Shown: piece after piece, positions 23,512-35,809 of the stretch | Numbering within the stretch: the stretch's first letter is position 1 | How the letters are laid out: the number at the start of each line of letters is the position of its first letter | Assembly (NCBI GenBank): GCA_040954595.2 | Contig: CM082588.2 | Location: forward strand, 5,208,001-5,272,000 | DNA: 64,000 nt | Direction: 5' to 3' | Source: Balanoglossus misakiensis | Taxonomy: Eukaryota; Hemichordata | Program-made: the position numbers and the translations under genes | The notes under the pieces: model-generated | Database searches by the model: none | Seen by the model: the letters and a program-made list of their open reading frames with translations, nothing else | What the model was told of the DNA's origin: nothing

Positions 23512-25590
23512 CTGAAAGTAAAAGAACAGAATCGTTACAGGTTATATACTAAACTGTATACACATTGAATTTGTGTGTGCTAATTTACTGTGATATGGAT
23601 CAAATCATACCTACCCATACACCCAGTCACCATGACATATTTAATATGCAGAGACGAATATCATATTATAAGTTATTTGTTTTTGTAAGTGAATAGATGG
23701 GTGTGTTTAAACACACAGTCATAAATAACCGATGTATATTCATGTATTTTTATTTAATCTCTAACTTGGGATTTCATGTTCCCAAGGAGCGGAGTTTTAA
23801 CTGATGTTTATTGGTCATTTGATCATAGTTGTATAACTCACGTAAACGAATACATGTAGCTGGAATTATGAGAGCCTTGTGTATTTGACCAGGCAACATA
23901 TTCATGCGAAAACTGAGATTGCGAGTCTCGGCTTCCCTGGAATTCCATAGTTTAAACATCACCGGAGCTCAAAATTGAAAAGTGACCACTTCGCTTTTAT
24001 ACCGATCGTCCTACTATAAGCAGCGACATTTTAGTTCCGTTTGTTTCATGAATAGCAATATCAAATATTATAATATGTAAGAATTTAAATTGTTAACATT
24101 AATGCGCATGGAATTTGCCTTCCTAAAACATCGTCATCGTTCTATGCTTCGCTGAGGAAAGTGTTCCAAGTAAGACTCATTGCACCTTGAAATCAGTAAA
24201 TTGATGTTTGATCAACCAACAATCAAAACCACATCCAAACTCATTTTTTTCGCATGTTTTATTTAACTCAACGTATTGCACACTATAACCAAACGATACG
24301 CCAGACATTCTATTAAGCCGGACATTGATTTTATTCTAAGTGATTTCACAAAATAATAAACCAGGGGAAGCGATAATAATATGAATACGACATCTGAGTA
24401 GCACATGGCAGATAGTTCGGTATCTAATACCACGCCTGAAGGAACAGATTGAATACACTTGTCATCGCCCATGCGATTTGCAATCTCTCTTCACCTCAGA
24501 CTAAAATGAAGTTATCTGGTTTCTAAAGGAATGACGCGCTTGGAAATGTGAGTGTGGCGCCCTGTATTATCTAGACAAGAAGTGTATAGTTGTCACCAAC
24601 AGAGGTGGTGTGTCTTATCTCCAGTCGTGGTTATTGTTCAACTGAGTGGATTTTTTGAAGAAAAATGCGTTCAGTTGCTGAAAGTATAGATCGTATCAGG
24701 ACCACTTATCAAAGAACGTATTCTGAATAAGAGGGAACCTTGATGACATAATTTGTATTCGAGTCTTGAGAATTGGTGCGGCGCTTGTAAATTTGTCACA
24801 GTCATATTTGGTGTTTTTACTGTTTCCGCCCGTAAAAATGTCCATAATATGGCACACCCTAAAATCTTGAAACATTATATTGCATTCAGGAGACACGTCA
24901 TATGTGTTTGGAAACCATAATTCGTCTCCCAGAGAACCATTATGATCGCGAATAATTCCCCTTCGTGATAACGTTCCACTCGATACAAACCCTCATTTCT
25001 ACTGGACAAAGTTTCTTGTGGTTTACCAATCATCTTTTTTTCTATGTGATGAACCGACACAAGTGGTACTTTGCCAACATAGAATAGAACAAAAATTAAT
25101 GCCCTGCACTTTTCAGGTGCGATTAGACATTTGCCATTGTCAACATGCTATATGTATTATGTATGATATACGTCTTAATTTCAACAGCTGATATGAAATT
25201 AAACTCATGTTTTTTTTCAAATCGCTAAAAAGCTTCCTAGAGTTTAACGATACACATTTACTGGTTTGCCTAAATTCATTTATTATTTATTCTCTTTATG
25301 ATTTTTCCTCGCATTAAGTTTTGTACTAAACCTATTTTAAGGTATAAATAGCCTAAGATTGGTGATAATGGTCTGTCTAATTGAAGTTTCTACATACACT
25401 CGTTTACGACAGTAGCTTTCGATGGCTTTCCCTAATCGATATTGCCTGTCGATGTTTGCATGCAATATATCCAGCGAAACGTGAAACTAAAGTGCCCTTA
25501 AATGGCCTGTCACGTATGCAAATGTAGTAAATTACAATTTAGCGCAACAGCATCAGTGACTGAACCATGAAAAGGTTGATTTGGACTTAC

Positions 25591-25727
25591 CATATCAGCA
25601 ATCTGGTTCAGGGCCATGTCAAAGGTCACCCAGATCGGATTGGAGAAATTCTTGACTGGACGCACTTTCTTGTTGTAGTTCTTGAACAGATCATCGAAAA
25701 GTTTCTGTTCGCTACCAATAGCAGAAA
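25591..25727 (-). CDS. Locus B exon 2: start of ligand-binding domain
   Basis: The 137-nt exon codes SAIGSEQKLFDDLFKNYNKK, then VRPVKNFSNPIWVTFDMALN and QIADM. Its first two bases complete the codon whose first base ends exon 1. Acceptor tttacag; donor atg|gtaagt. NFSN is a potential N-glycosylation site. It differs from exon 2 of locus C at 20 of 137 bases by my count. Confidence 0.95.
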
Positions 25728-28700
25728 CTGTAAATGAGAATGGATTTAATCAAATGTCGACTTCCATGTTACATGTAATATTTTTGACAACATGAACGCT
25801 GTTCGAAACCATTGCAGTGTAACCTGGACAAGTCTTAGAACATGTTTAATGTTTGAGTGGCATTTACAGGCCCTTAATAGTTGACAGGGCTATTCAGTAA
25901 AAAAAAAGAAATCCGGGCGTGTGATATACAAAAGGGAGATATACAGAATGCCTACATCACCTCTTGTATACGTGACGCAAATGGAGATCTGGCCAATTCA
26001 TGTGATAATGTATGGAAACAGGTTCAACACTAACATGAAAAGAACTATGCCCGTGGGACGTGAACCCAGCGTGTATCTCCATGCTGCGACTTGTACATAG
26101 ATTTATTATAGGCTGTCTATATAGTTAGAGACAAAGTTTCATCTACTGTCTTTGGCTATAAGCTGGACATTCCCTTGGAAGATACTGGGTGTCCGCATAG
26201 CATTCCGTTTCAGCCTCCTCTAAAAACCATCGCCGGATATCCTGTTCCATCACATGGAATTTCCCCTCTATGGTAGTCGCAACACAGCAAGAATTCTAAG
26301 CGCCCAGCAGTGCGATAAATGTTAGACTCCCATTGTTATTTTGATATATCTCGTCGACAAAATCCGGCTTATTCAAAACACTAAACAGGTGCCATGTCAG
26401 GCACAAAACCATCAGAATGCCCTCTTGAAAGGAATTTCCTGGATGACTTACAATCCAGATATTTTCAATACCTTCCCATAACCACTTTTGTATTGATATA
26501 ATTTCCCAATTCATCCATCCAGCATACATTAATTGAAATGAGCCCGTACAGTTCAAAGAGACATTGTGCTCGTATCCGGACCATGGAAAAGAATGGCTAC
26601 ATGGTATACCGGATTAATATTTTAAATTACGACGACATAAAACTCATCATATCTATTTTCTTCCTGTACTTTATGGATGGTGTCTTTGAATACATACATG
26701 TATAGGCCCTGTTCGTTATAAAGTGTTTTCAAGCGTATCCAAGGAGTTTTACGTTGTATTATACACTGTACATCACTGCAAACAATGCGTTATTTCTTTT
26801 TATAATATTTCCCAATTTACTTCGATGGGACATGTATGGGTTGGCAGGGTCTCCCAGAACAGTACAAACAATGCCGTTGGTTTGTTCGTAAACAAAAAGT
26901 CGCGCATGTGCAGATCAGGCGACCATTCCCCTTTAAGTGAATCATTCTTCCTTCACTTACACTCACATCATGCTCCTTTGGCGCTTTCTATCGTCGATTA
27001 GTCAATAACACAGTCTACTTTGTCTAAGCAAACACTAATTCGGCACTTTTAATGACCATTTCGCCTTGTTACTTAAACACATTCAGTTTATTACCACCTC
27101 TGACTCAGCCTCTTTGAGTGATTCCGTTAGCTGAGACACTTGAACTTTTTCACCTGGAGATGCGCATCACTTGCATATACTGATGCCTGAGCAACAGAAC
27201 TTTGAGAATCGTTTACTACAGTCCGCGTCGGTGGAATATATTCACAAATCACGGAATGCAGAGGTTTCCCGTGATTAAGATTTTCAGTGATTAGAATGCT
27301 GGGTATATTTGCATACTATAGGGAGCAGAAGTAGAAGTACAGCTAATGTTCATTTAAGTATAAATAAGTATAAGTAATGCTTTGGCTTGCTTAGACATGA
27401 TACCCATCACTCAAACCTGCTAGCCCGGTGTAATAGTATAAGGAGTCGATCTTCGCAAAGCATTAAAATGAAATGGTCCTCCGGGAAAATCGGAAATGTC
27501 CTTTTATCGGATGCTTTATGCAGGTACACGTATAAAGGAATCTGTCTCCAACCATACTGTAGTATACTGCAGTTCACTCGGGGGAGTTGAATCGTCGGCT
27601 GCAAATGTCTGGCATCGCATTGAAGCCCTCAATTCATCTGTCTTAATCCAATTTCAACCCGTAATTATTATGCTAGAAAACCTTTAACCATAAGGCACTC
27701 GACGCTATCTTAGTCTCTTGTACGGTTGAGGGGTCTTATTCATTCTTTCGATTCATGAGAGATTATACAATCGCAAGTCTGTTTGGATTAGTTTCTTGAT
27801 AATGCAGCTCTCTTCTCCATCTCTCTGAAACCACTCTTTTCATGCCAAAATGACATGTAAATTTCACATGTATAGCACGTCGTATGAACAGTTGCAGACC
27901 CTTGTTGTCTGAAATCTCACCCATAGTTTTCTGTTTCCATTGATCATCGCTGTTGATAAAATAAAACCCTGATTCGTATGGCCCAGGGCTTCATACCGTA
28001 ATGCCATAAAAGTAAACTGATAACAAATCATTATAGTAGTTTGGCATTCTTTTGCCGCCTAAAACTATATATCCGCAGGATTTTTTTTAAATAAAAGAGC
28101 ATAATTTCTATACTTAATTGGAAAGTAGATATGTCATATAGTCGGACAAATGAGAAGCAATTCAAGGTAATATATTGATATCTGAATTACTGACAAATCA
28201 CAAACTCTGTATGGCATCCCTAAAAGATTATAAATAAAACATTATTAATGGCTTTATAAACTTAGAATATATGGCTGTAATCCCGATCATATATAACCCC
28301 CGGGAAAATCGGTTCTTATTGACATTTAAGATGATATTTTCAAAGATACATTGTTAAGTAGTGTCACGTGACCTCAATTATAACTGAAGAATTTTGCTGG
28401 AGGTGTCGATTTCTTCATTTCTGGTCGCGACATTGGTAAATATGCACACTGACCAAACATACAAAGAATAACACAGAGTGCCAAATCCCCGCATAACACA
28501 GCTGTGTCCCCCCTGATAATAAAACGCCATTATTGTGATGTATGTGGGTTTAAAAAAAACTTGATAACACATCGAGTCTGGATATAGCAACGCAATTTGC
28601 CATTGCACATTTACCGTAAATAAAATCGTTAAGTCGTTTTCGGACAAAACGCTATGGGAAACTGAGTTATGATGCTTCGTATATTTCGAGCAGATCGGTT

Positions 28701-30046
28701 TCATGTTCTTGTCTTCAGAAGAAAGTCATCCTTTTACAAAGTTTATACTTGCGAGGAGACCGTACTGATTTGTGAAAACAAGCGCACCATAGAAACATCG
28801 CGTTGATAATTATCCGTAGTCTTGTAGTTGCTGAAAGAAATGCCTGATTTTTCTCTCTCAAATGTCTTTACTGCAGCTGTAACATCCGGGTATTCATTAT
28901 TAGTCTCGCTACGTCTTATCAGCAATTATCGCGATTATTCCCGTCTTACTCTGTTGTAGAACAGGATTACCTATCGATCTAAAGTGTTCATTAACAACAT
29001 GGTTTCAAAGGTTACACTTTTATTTACTTGCCTATAAGCTCAAGAATTGAATAAGCTGTCACAAATACAAATGCTATACTCTATAAGAAGGAAAGCGGAT
29101 TCATCCTCAAATTACTTTGCGAAATCTTTAAAATACATGTCATGTTAAGTTGGTTTTGTATTTTGACAATGACGCTTGTGTAACTTAAGCGGTTGAATCT
29201 CGACCAATATTACACACGACGCATGTAGTTTCATAATCTTAGTATTGAGTAACGCAGTTTCTTCCCAATGACCGTTTGCATGCAATACATTCGTTCAGTT
29301 GTATTCAAATTCTAGCATCCCGCGTTGGTCCTAATTAAAATCCGATTCATCATCTCTGTATATCACAACACGACTCGGTTTATGTCATGTATGTAAAATC
29401 TTTTATTGAGCGTCGTGTTATTGACTATACGCCTGTCAGAATTTCCGGTTTCTTTGCATGTTAACTCTACTACCAATTTTACTGAGCTTGATGTTATGCA
29501 TGTACTTTGTTCGACACGTATTCCGTCGAATATAGTGATTTAATATTAGGACAACAATTAATGTAACGTCACGATATCGGATCTAGTGCCAAATCCCTAT
29601 TCATTAATCAACACTGGAAATTTCCTCATATTTGTGATTCAGCTAAAATTCTCTATAAACTATGCAGTGGTGGAGTTAAGCCGTGTAGTTTTATTTGTAC
29701 ACGGTATTATTATTTAATACTTGCAGCATATTAGAATGACGTCAAAACAATAGCTTATACCAGGATGTTACTAACTGTACACATACTGACGTCAGGGATA
29801 TAGTCTTACATGCATACTTACAAAGATATGAGTAAGTGTAGCCGCGTAGCCAAAAACTTCGACGTGTCCAAATTGCACCAAGCGTGTTTCATATTTTCTA
29901 TAATGTTAGATTACATGCAGAATGGAGTGTGATATTGTCCACATTTTATGGTTCTTTCGAGCTCTGTCACGGGACGCTAGTGACAATATTACTGTGTGGG
30001 TCAAAATAGGACAAACGTAAAATTCAGACAAATGCATATACATTAC
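25728..30046 (-). other. Intron 1 of locus B
   Basis: This 4.3-kb intron separates the signal-peptide exon from exon 2. Apart from one weak open region at 26143-26613 and TACATGTA at 25770 and 26695, I see no exon, repeat array or RNA gene in it. Confidence 0.65.
26143..26613 (-). pseudogene. Unidentified open region with one in-frame TAG
   Basis: Minus-strand frame from 26613 to the TAG at 26143-26145, about 157 codons, broken once by a TAG at 26296-26298. Upstream of the break it reads for example NCTGSFQLMYAGWMNWEIIS and downstream KFHVMEQDIRRWFLEEAETE. I recognise no family. It sits inside intron 1 of locus B on the same strand. It could be a decayed inserted coding sequence or chance. 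Confidence 0.15.
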
Positions 30047-30119
30047 CTGGGTTCATGGAAAGTATTTGTAACGTCACGAAAATTGAGATCCACGTGGCTT
30101 GCCTCAGTAGGATAAAACA

Positions 30120-30156
<37 letters not shown>

Positions 30157-30227
30157 GAGTATTTTAGCTCTGTTGCACGTCTCTGGCCATAGACAGCCTG
30201 CGGTCGAAATCTCCACCACCGACCCAT
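30047..30227 (-). CDS. Locus B exon 1: signal peptide with poly-Thr tract
   Basis: The exon codes MGRWWRFRPQAVYGQR, a tract of 12 Thr codons, then CFILLRQATWISIFVTLQIL, a hydrophobic signal-peptide core, and ends SMNPG split after one base at cccag|gtaatg. Its identity rests on locus C exon 1, which shares WRFRPQxVY and TWISIFVTLQILS and the same phase-1 donor. I chose the ATG aligned with the first in-frame ATG of locus C. Another in-frame ATG lies 17 codons upstream (30278). The Thr tract is a (CAA)12 microsatellite absent from locus C. Confidence 0.75.
30120..30155. repeat. Coding (CAA)12 microsatellite
   Basis: Twelve tgt units on the plus strand are read as ACA (Thr) codons on the minus strand inside exon 1 of locus B, just before the hydrophobic core of the signal peptide. 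Confidence 0.95.
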
Positions 30228-30560
30228 CCCGTCTTTCTCTCGTGCTATTCTCGGCTGTGATGGAAATGTCGATGTCATTAGAACACGTGGGCAGTATACC
30301 AACGGGACTGAAATAACTTTTCTTCCACTTGGCATTGAACGATGGCTTTGACCGGGATGTGGGCGTATGAACTACACTTGGAAACCCGATACAGAATGTT
30401 GGGTCTATTCCGCTTCACAGTGCGTGGGACAGCTCACGTGTTACCAGCGCGCATACTCCATCTGACGCGTTCGCGTTCGGTTCTTCAAATCTGGCTCGGA
30501 CTACTGCAACTGAACGTTCACACGGAACACGAGAGGGTCGGTTCAGTCCGGTGGCACAGA

Positions 30561-30597
30561 CAAAGCTATTAATACCGTGATTTGCAATGTTGACGTC
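30561..30597 (-). promoter_or_regulatory. Conserved upstream element of locus B with CRE-like core
   Basis: This block (plus-strand words gctattaatacc, gattt, caat, ttgacgtc) matches 62679-62716 upstream of locus C with few changes. It lies about 335 bp upstream of the exon 1 ATG, against about 355 bp in locus C. The tgacgtc core resembles a cAMP-response element. It could be promoter or 5' UTR. Confidence 0.5.
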
Positions 30598-33522
30598 TGC
30601 TGTCAAACCTAACCCTGATCGACATGATGAGAATTCTATTACCTCAGTCAGTCGCGTGTGCGTTTGCCCATACACACCACTGTGTCACAGATTCCGCAAA
30701 TGATAAATTTCTATGGCTTACCAGTAATGGGTACAGACACATTAACAAGAGCTTTCTGCAGATAAAGGGGATGGGAACAGGAAATGTCGTCGTGGAGACA
30801 TGTCTCCCCCAGTGCCGCCGCAAACGGCAGCAGCTGGAAACTTCAAAGTGATGAATTATCATGAACTTGTGCGCCTAAAAGCTCTATAGAGTTTCTATAG
30901 CAGCCGATCTGTCACCGTCGGAATATTCCGATGATATATGCATAGTCGGCGAGTCGATAAGACCATGGGCACAGGTTAACAAACTCCAGTCTATTTTAAA
31001 CGTATGAACGGATTGCGATCCCGACAATAGCTTTATAAGTCTTGTGATATTAAAACTTTGAATGCTAAGTTTTTGTGCTGACATTTCTTGATCTTGTTTC
31101 CGTTATAGTCACTGGTCTCAGATCCCAGAAGAAATGTATGTAGGTACATGTGCCTTTAAAAGCACGAGATGGATCTGGTCAGCTGTCATAGGGTATTATT
31201 TTAACTTTCAGCCTCTAGTTGTGACGTCACGCTTTCTATTACACGAGCTAAAAGTAGTACGTCCCGCTAGCATCCTGCAAGATCTTCCATGCAAACATCT
31301 GCGTCAAGTCCAGCACCGGCGTCACCATGAGAACTTCGATTTTGAATCGATATAGACTGCTGTCATTATCTCTGTCCATCACAAGCCAAGCACACTCAAC
31401 CTATACACGTACATGACTAATCCAGGAGGTGCGTCTCCGCCCCAAAGTAGCTGACGCGTTCCAGAAAACGGCTCACCTGGTCGCGGATGGCACAGCGTTG
31501 AACCGACCTTTCCAGTAATCGAGACAACGTCCTTAGCCCATATCGCCAATGAAGACAGGAGGACAATGAGGACGTCTTATTTGTTAACCTGGTTGCTCCC
31601 AGAAAGCCAAGCGATTCTTAAATGTTAAACGAAATCCACGATGTCAATATCTAGCATGTTACCTCAGAGAATTTGGTCCGTATCACAGGAGACTATATAT
31701 TACCCAAATCCGTTATGAATAAATAAACACATTCGCGATAAATATCAATAAATTACCGAGAGCAGTGAATCATGATCTCCAATTTCATGTAATACTTGAA
31801 GTCCCACTCTCAAGTGAAATCAAGTCCGAAAATTAGCTATGGACCATTTTGTCACAACAGATGGTTTATGTTATGTGCAGGTTTAACAATTTCAAAGCTT
31901 CGTATATACGTACCCTGAACTGACCATCCGAACCAAATGAAAATCAATATGGCAAGCTGTATGATGGGAGAGAATACTTAAATTTTGATAAATTGTATTG
32001 ACTTATCCAGCAGTGATCCAGCAGATCCTGCGTATGATGTATAAGATACAGTAGAACTTGTGATTCATACGATGGCTTCCGTGTGAGCTATACCTCATGG
32101 CCAATGTGGTCGAAAAGGCGGCTGTATCGCTATATGTGCATGCAAACTTAGAAACTCAGATTTGAAAATAATAGATGAAATGTTTCAGTTAAACGGATCC
32201 TCCCAAGTGCTAACACAGTATTTTGTGACTGGCCCTAAAGCATACATGAAAAAGTTCTCCCCCCCCCCGAAGTTAACACAGGCAAGCCCCTCGTTTTTGT
32301 CCGGTACTTAGATTCGAGATGTCACGTTTTGCATCAGAGGCACGTACGTCGTACTTGTATCATACAACAATATGATAAAAAAAACACCAGAAAAATCAAT
32401 CACACAATCAGGCTGTTACTCAATTCCTAATTCACATCTTAGCATTCAAACCACTCTTTCACGCGACAAAAAAACGGTACCGTTTCTTTGTTTATGCCCT
32501 AAACGACGCCCGCTTACTCAAATTAAATCGTTATCAGTGTGTTTGCACTCAGCTCTAATGGAGAAGCGACAATTTCACAACTTCGCAGGGACTAACTTTT
32601 CGTGATGTGAATTAAACATTGATGACTGTCGAGATATTCGATATAGAATTGGTGTTTCTAGCGCTTAATTTGATACCACTGTTTACATTGTATTTAATTG
32701 TATCTTTACCCGAGAAGGCATTTTATTGGTATAGAATAAGCAGTTGGTTTTATAGAATTATCAAAAACCACATAAAAGTGTTTGCAAAGGCTAAATATTA
32801 CGTTATGCTCAGATTTCTATGCTCTTTATCTTTCAATGTAAATGTAGATGTAAATGCGCCATACAATGTTTGAATTTGACTATTAAAAGTGTGTATAAGG
32901 CCATTGAAAAGATTTAATGCAACAGTTCCGCAATATTACAAAACCTGCACGCACATGTATTTTTCTTTGATTATTATCATTTTCATTTTCCATAAGAGAT
33001 CATATCTTTGATGCATAAAAAAAACTTGAATGTAGGTTGCGATTCCCAGCTATAGCGCCAGGCAGTAGAGATAGCTACAAAACTGGGTTTGGGCTCGACA
33101 TTTCATGTCTATGAAAAATGAAATTCTAGTAATGACATAAGAAAATCCCATTTCCTCTCACCCTATCATAAAACCATTAACCCCATCTCATTATTGGTCG
33201 AAGATTAGTCATACGTGGATTTGTGACATCACTAGCGAATTATTCTGTTGTCATTTTATCACCAAGATTATTAGAGCCATTTTCTCGATCCCAAACAACT
33301 CTCGCTAAACAAAATTACACAATTAGGATTCGACAAAACATTCACAGTCTGGTGTTTCTCTCCTCCACCATCAACAGAAAGTGGTGACGTCAGAACCAAC
33401 CATTTAGATGAGCCCAGCCTGACACGTGATCGCCATTATTTCGCAACAGATGTTGGATGCGATGTTAAGCCAGTCAGAATATGTATTTTGGGGGCGGTAA
33501 ACAGGTGTTTAGTTTAGCATAT

Positions 33523-33717
33523 TCATTCGTTTTTTTCTGTGACTGTTTGCAGTGTGCAAGATGGCGACCCCAAGCTCCCCAACCATGATGTTATCGACGC
33601 CCCAAGTTTTGAACTGTAGTTTCACTCGCTCTTTTCTGTGACCGTTTGCAAAAGTAGCCTTTGCAAGATAGCGACCCTTAGCCCCAACCACAAGGATGAA
33701 GTTGTCGACGCCCCAAA
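33523..33717. repeat. Imperfect tandem duplication, about 90-bp units
   Basis: 33523-33607 and 33624-33717 share words such as ttttctgtgac, gtttgca, gcaagat, gcgaccc, ccccaacca and tcgacgcccc in the same order. Two diverged copies; no known element recognised. Confidence 0.75.
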
Positions 33718-34380
33718 TGCTGTGCATGGCCGATGTACGTCTACCTGAGGTGAGCTACCGCAATCCTATCATAACCGCAATCCTTATGTCCATGTCACGT
33801 TTGCCATGTTGCATCAATGTTAAGCGGTAAAGTTATCTTAGAACCCCGCCAGTCTTTCCGCTCTGAGTCCACCTTAGCTAACCTTACTCTCTCGACCTCG
33901 ACAACATGCCACGTGTTCACAAACTAAGCTGTCTAGGTCACAGAAACGAGATTTTTGCGTGGATTTCTATTTTGGGATATCTTGACAAAGAAAAATATGG
34001 AAACTACACTCCAAACGCAAGCGCATTTGAATTCAGTGTGTACATGTAGATGTTACATGTTCAGTTTCTGGGCAGGAAAATCGAAATTCAAATCAGTCGC
34101 GCAGGGAAATATCTTGGTTTCCTTTTTGAAAGTGTAGAATTTTGCTGTTCTATTTCTGTTGGCCATTGTTTCGTACAGTTCATTTGTTGTATTCCCACCT
34201 GGGCAGCTGAATGAGAAACTCGACCTCATTGGCTGCTGCGAAGCGCGAGATTTGAACGCACGGCAGTTGACAGAGCACGGGATCCACTAGGGCCACACCC
34301 ACTCAAAGAAACAACGGTGCAGGCAAATGTTACACACTGATGAGGAAGTTAATATAAATTAAACTTCCTAATTGACAACA

Positions 34381-34386
34381 TTTATT
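34381..34386 (-). terminator. Candidate poly(A) signal, locus C cassette b
   Basis: AATAAA on the minus strand, 533 bp beyond the stop codon of cassette b. Confidence 0.35.
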
Positions 34387-34918
34387 AAATTAAATTTTGC
34401 TGGAATAACACTCAGGCAAAATATAGGCATTTCTATGGCAAAAAAACTATACACCAGATGGTGCAGACTTGATTTTGATTGCATGGACAGCTTAGGTCAC
34501 AAATCTGGGTCAGGATTGCTAATTTTTTAATGTCAAAATTTGAACATCCTAATATGTCTAATTACATCCACTCAGTCTATTCAGATTAATTGGGTCGAGA
34601 AAGGATCTCGACGCCAATAATTTCAAATCATCACATGCCAATTATATAATTTACATATTAACGTTCACATTACAATTTCTATTAAGTATTAAACGACGTT
34701 AAACCATCGTTTTGGATATACATGTACACACTGAATTAAACTTATGTCGATAACTGTATTTATAGATTTCAAAAGTATTGCTCTTAAGTCCATAAAATCG
34801 GTGCATAGGTTTTGGTGAGGTTAAACAGTCTGTCTTGTTTTAGCGACGTCTCTGTATGAGATGGGTCGAATGTCCACATTTGCTATCGGGGCCTTCATTC
34901 CCTGACGCTGTTTGCTAT

Positions 34919-35541
34919 TCAAGACAGATTTCTCTCCAACTCATTGTTTATGATATCGTCGCACAATGTCTGCGTGTTGCCGCTGGGCTTCTGGAGAAGC
35001 AGCGAGAGCGTGGTGGTGATGGTGGCGATGCTGAAGAGCACCAGGAGGAGCTTGTCCAAGATGGTGGCCACCTTCACCCACTCCTCCCGCAGCGCCGCCT
35101 TCTTGTCGCTCTTGCGCTGCACCATCTTCAGGTGCTTGAAGATCTGCTCCACGTAGCGCTCCATCTTGCCGAAGCGGGCGTCGAACTGCGGAGGCCTCTC
35201 GCGGTAGCCCCGCAGCGACTTCACCAGTCGCTCTGACGGCGCGGCGTCGTCGTCGAAGTTGTTCGTCTCCTGCTCGCACACCGACGCCGTGAATCGTCGT
35301 CCCACCATGGGAGACGGTTGGAGCCTGATGATCCCCGAAGACTCGCTGCGTGGGACCTTCTTGGGTTTTGTCGGTTCGATGGCGCAGCTGCAGTTCATGA
35401 AGCAAATCACCGCCAGGTACTTCAACACCAAAACTTGGACCCACCGGGGAACTTCTCTATTGCATACATTAACATTTAAAACAGCGATGTTCATTGCAGT
35501 GGATACAGATATAAGACTCATGGCCGCTAAATAGTACTGAC
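34919..35541 (-). CDS. Locus C exon 6b: M3 end, cytoplasmic domain, M4 (cassette b)
   Basis: The exon begins QYYLAAMSLISVSTAMNIAV. The cysteine cluster CFMNCSCAIEP and ESSGIIRLQPSPMVGRR are kept from cassette b of locus B, while the stretch after them has diverged (CEQETNNFDDDAAPSERLVK). The MA helix (YVEQIFKHLKMVQRKSDKK) and M4 (LLVLFSIATITTTLSLLLQ) follow. The stop is the TGA complementary to 34919-34921. Acceptor tttccag, phase 1. Confidence 0.95.
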
Positions 35542-35809
35542 CTGGAAAGAAAGAAGAACGGTATATGCATTAAATTCCCATGAACTCTCCTCATGACGTC
35601 AATTCAGTTGACAAAAATAAGCAAATATTTCAAATATGTTCAAATAGCTTTGATGCAAGTTTTGAGAACATTCCAGAGTATCGCTTAATAACTGGGAGAT
35701 GACAAACAAACTGTCTTTGTTCGTCTTTGTTTTTTTTTGTGATTTTTCTGAAAAGTTGCCCGCATTTACAAATGTAAGCTATTGAAAGAACCCCTCTAAA
35801 ATGTCTCAC

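Larger units (their letters stand above)
17755..30227 (-). other. Locus B: nAChR-like gene with two alternative 3' cassettes
   Basis: In transcript order: exon 1 30227-30047 (signal peptide), exon 2 25727-25591, exon 3 23511-23467, exon 4 23137-23028, cassette a 21495-20945 plus 20493-19877, cassette b 19051-18501 plus 18380-17755. Exons 1-4 spliced to cassette a give 1641 nt (546 residues plus stop). Spliced to cassette b they give 1650 nt (549 residues plus stop). Both are divisible by three and uninterrupted. Only 0.8 kb separates the cassettes, with no second set of exons 2-4, so cassette b either shares the upstream exons or is an orphan. Each cassette has its own stop codon, so choosing between them would also mean choosing the 3' end. 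In-phase borders would also allow exon 5a to join exon 6b. Confidence 0.85.
30228..34918. other. Intergenic region between loci B and C
   Basis: Apart from the conserved upstream element of locus B, an imperfect tandem duplication near 33.6 kb and the candidate poly(A) signal of locus C, I see no exon or RNA gene here. Confidence 0.65.

Noticed and set aside
34941-35444. 167-codon frame overlapping locus C exon 6b, and similar shifted frames at 14726-15466, 18497-18943 and 35806-36252
   Set aside because: These are frame-shifted readings of receptor exons. The real frames contain M2-M4 and have correct splice phases.
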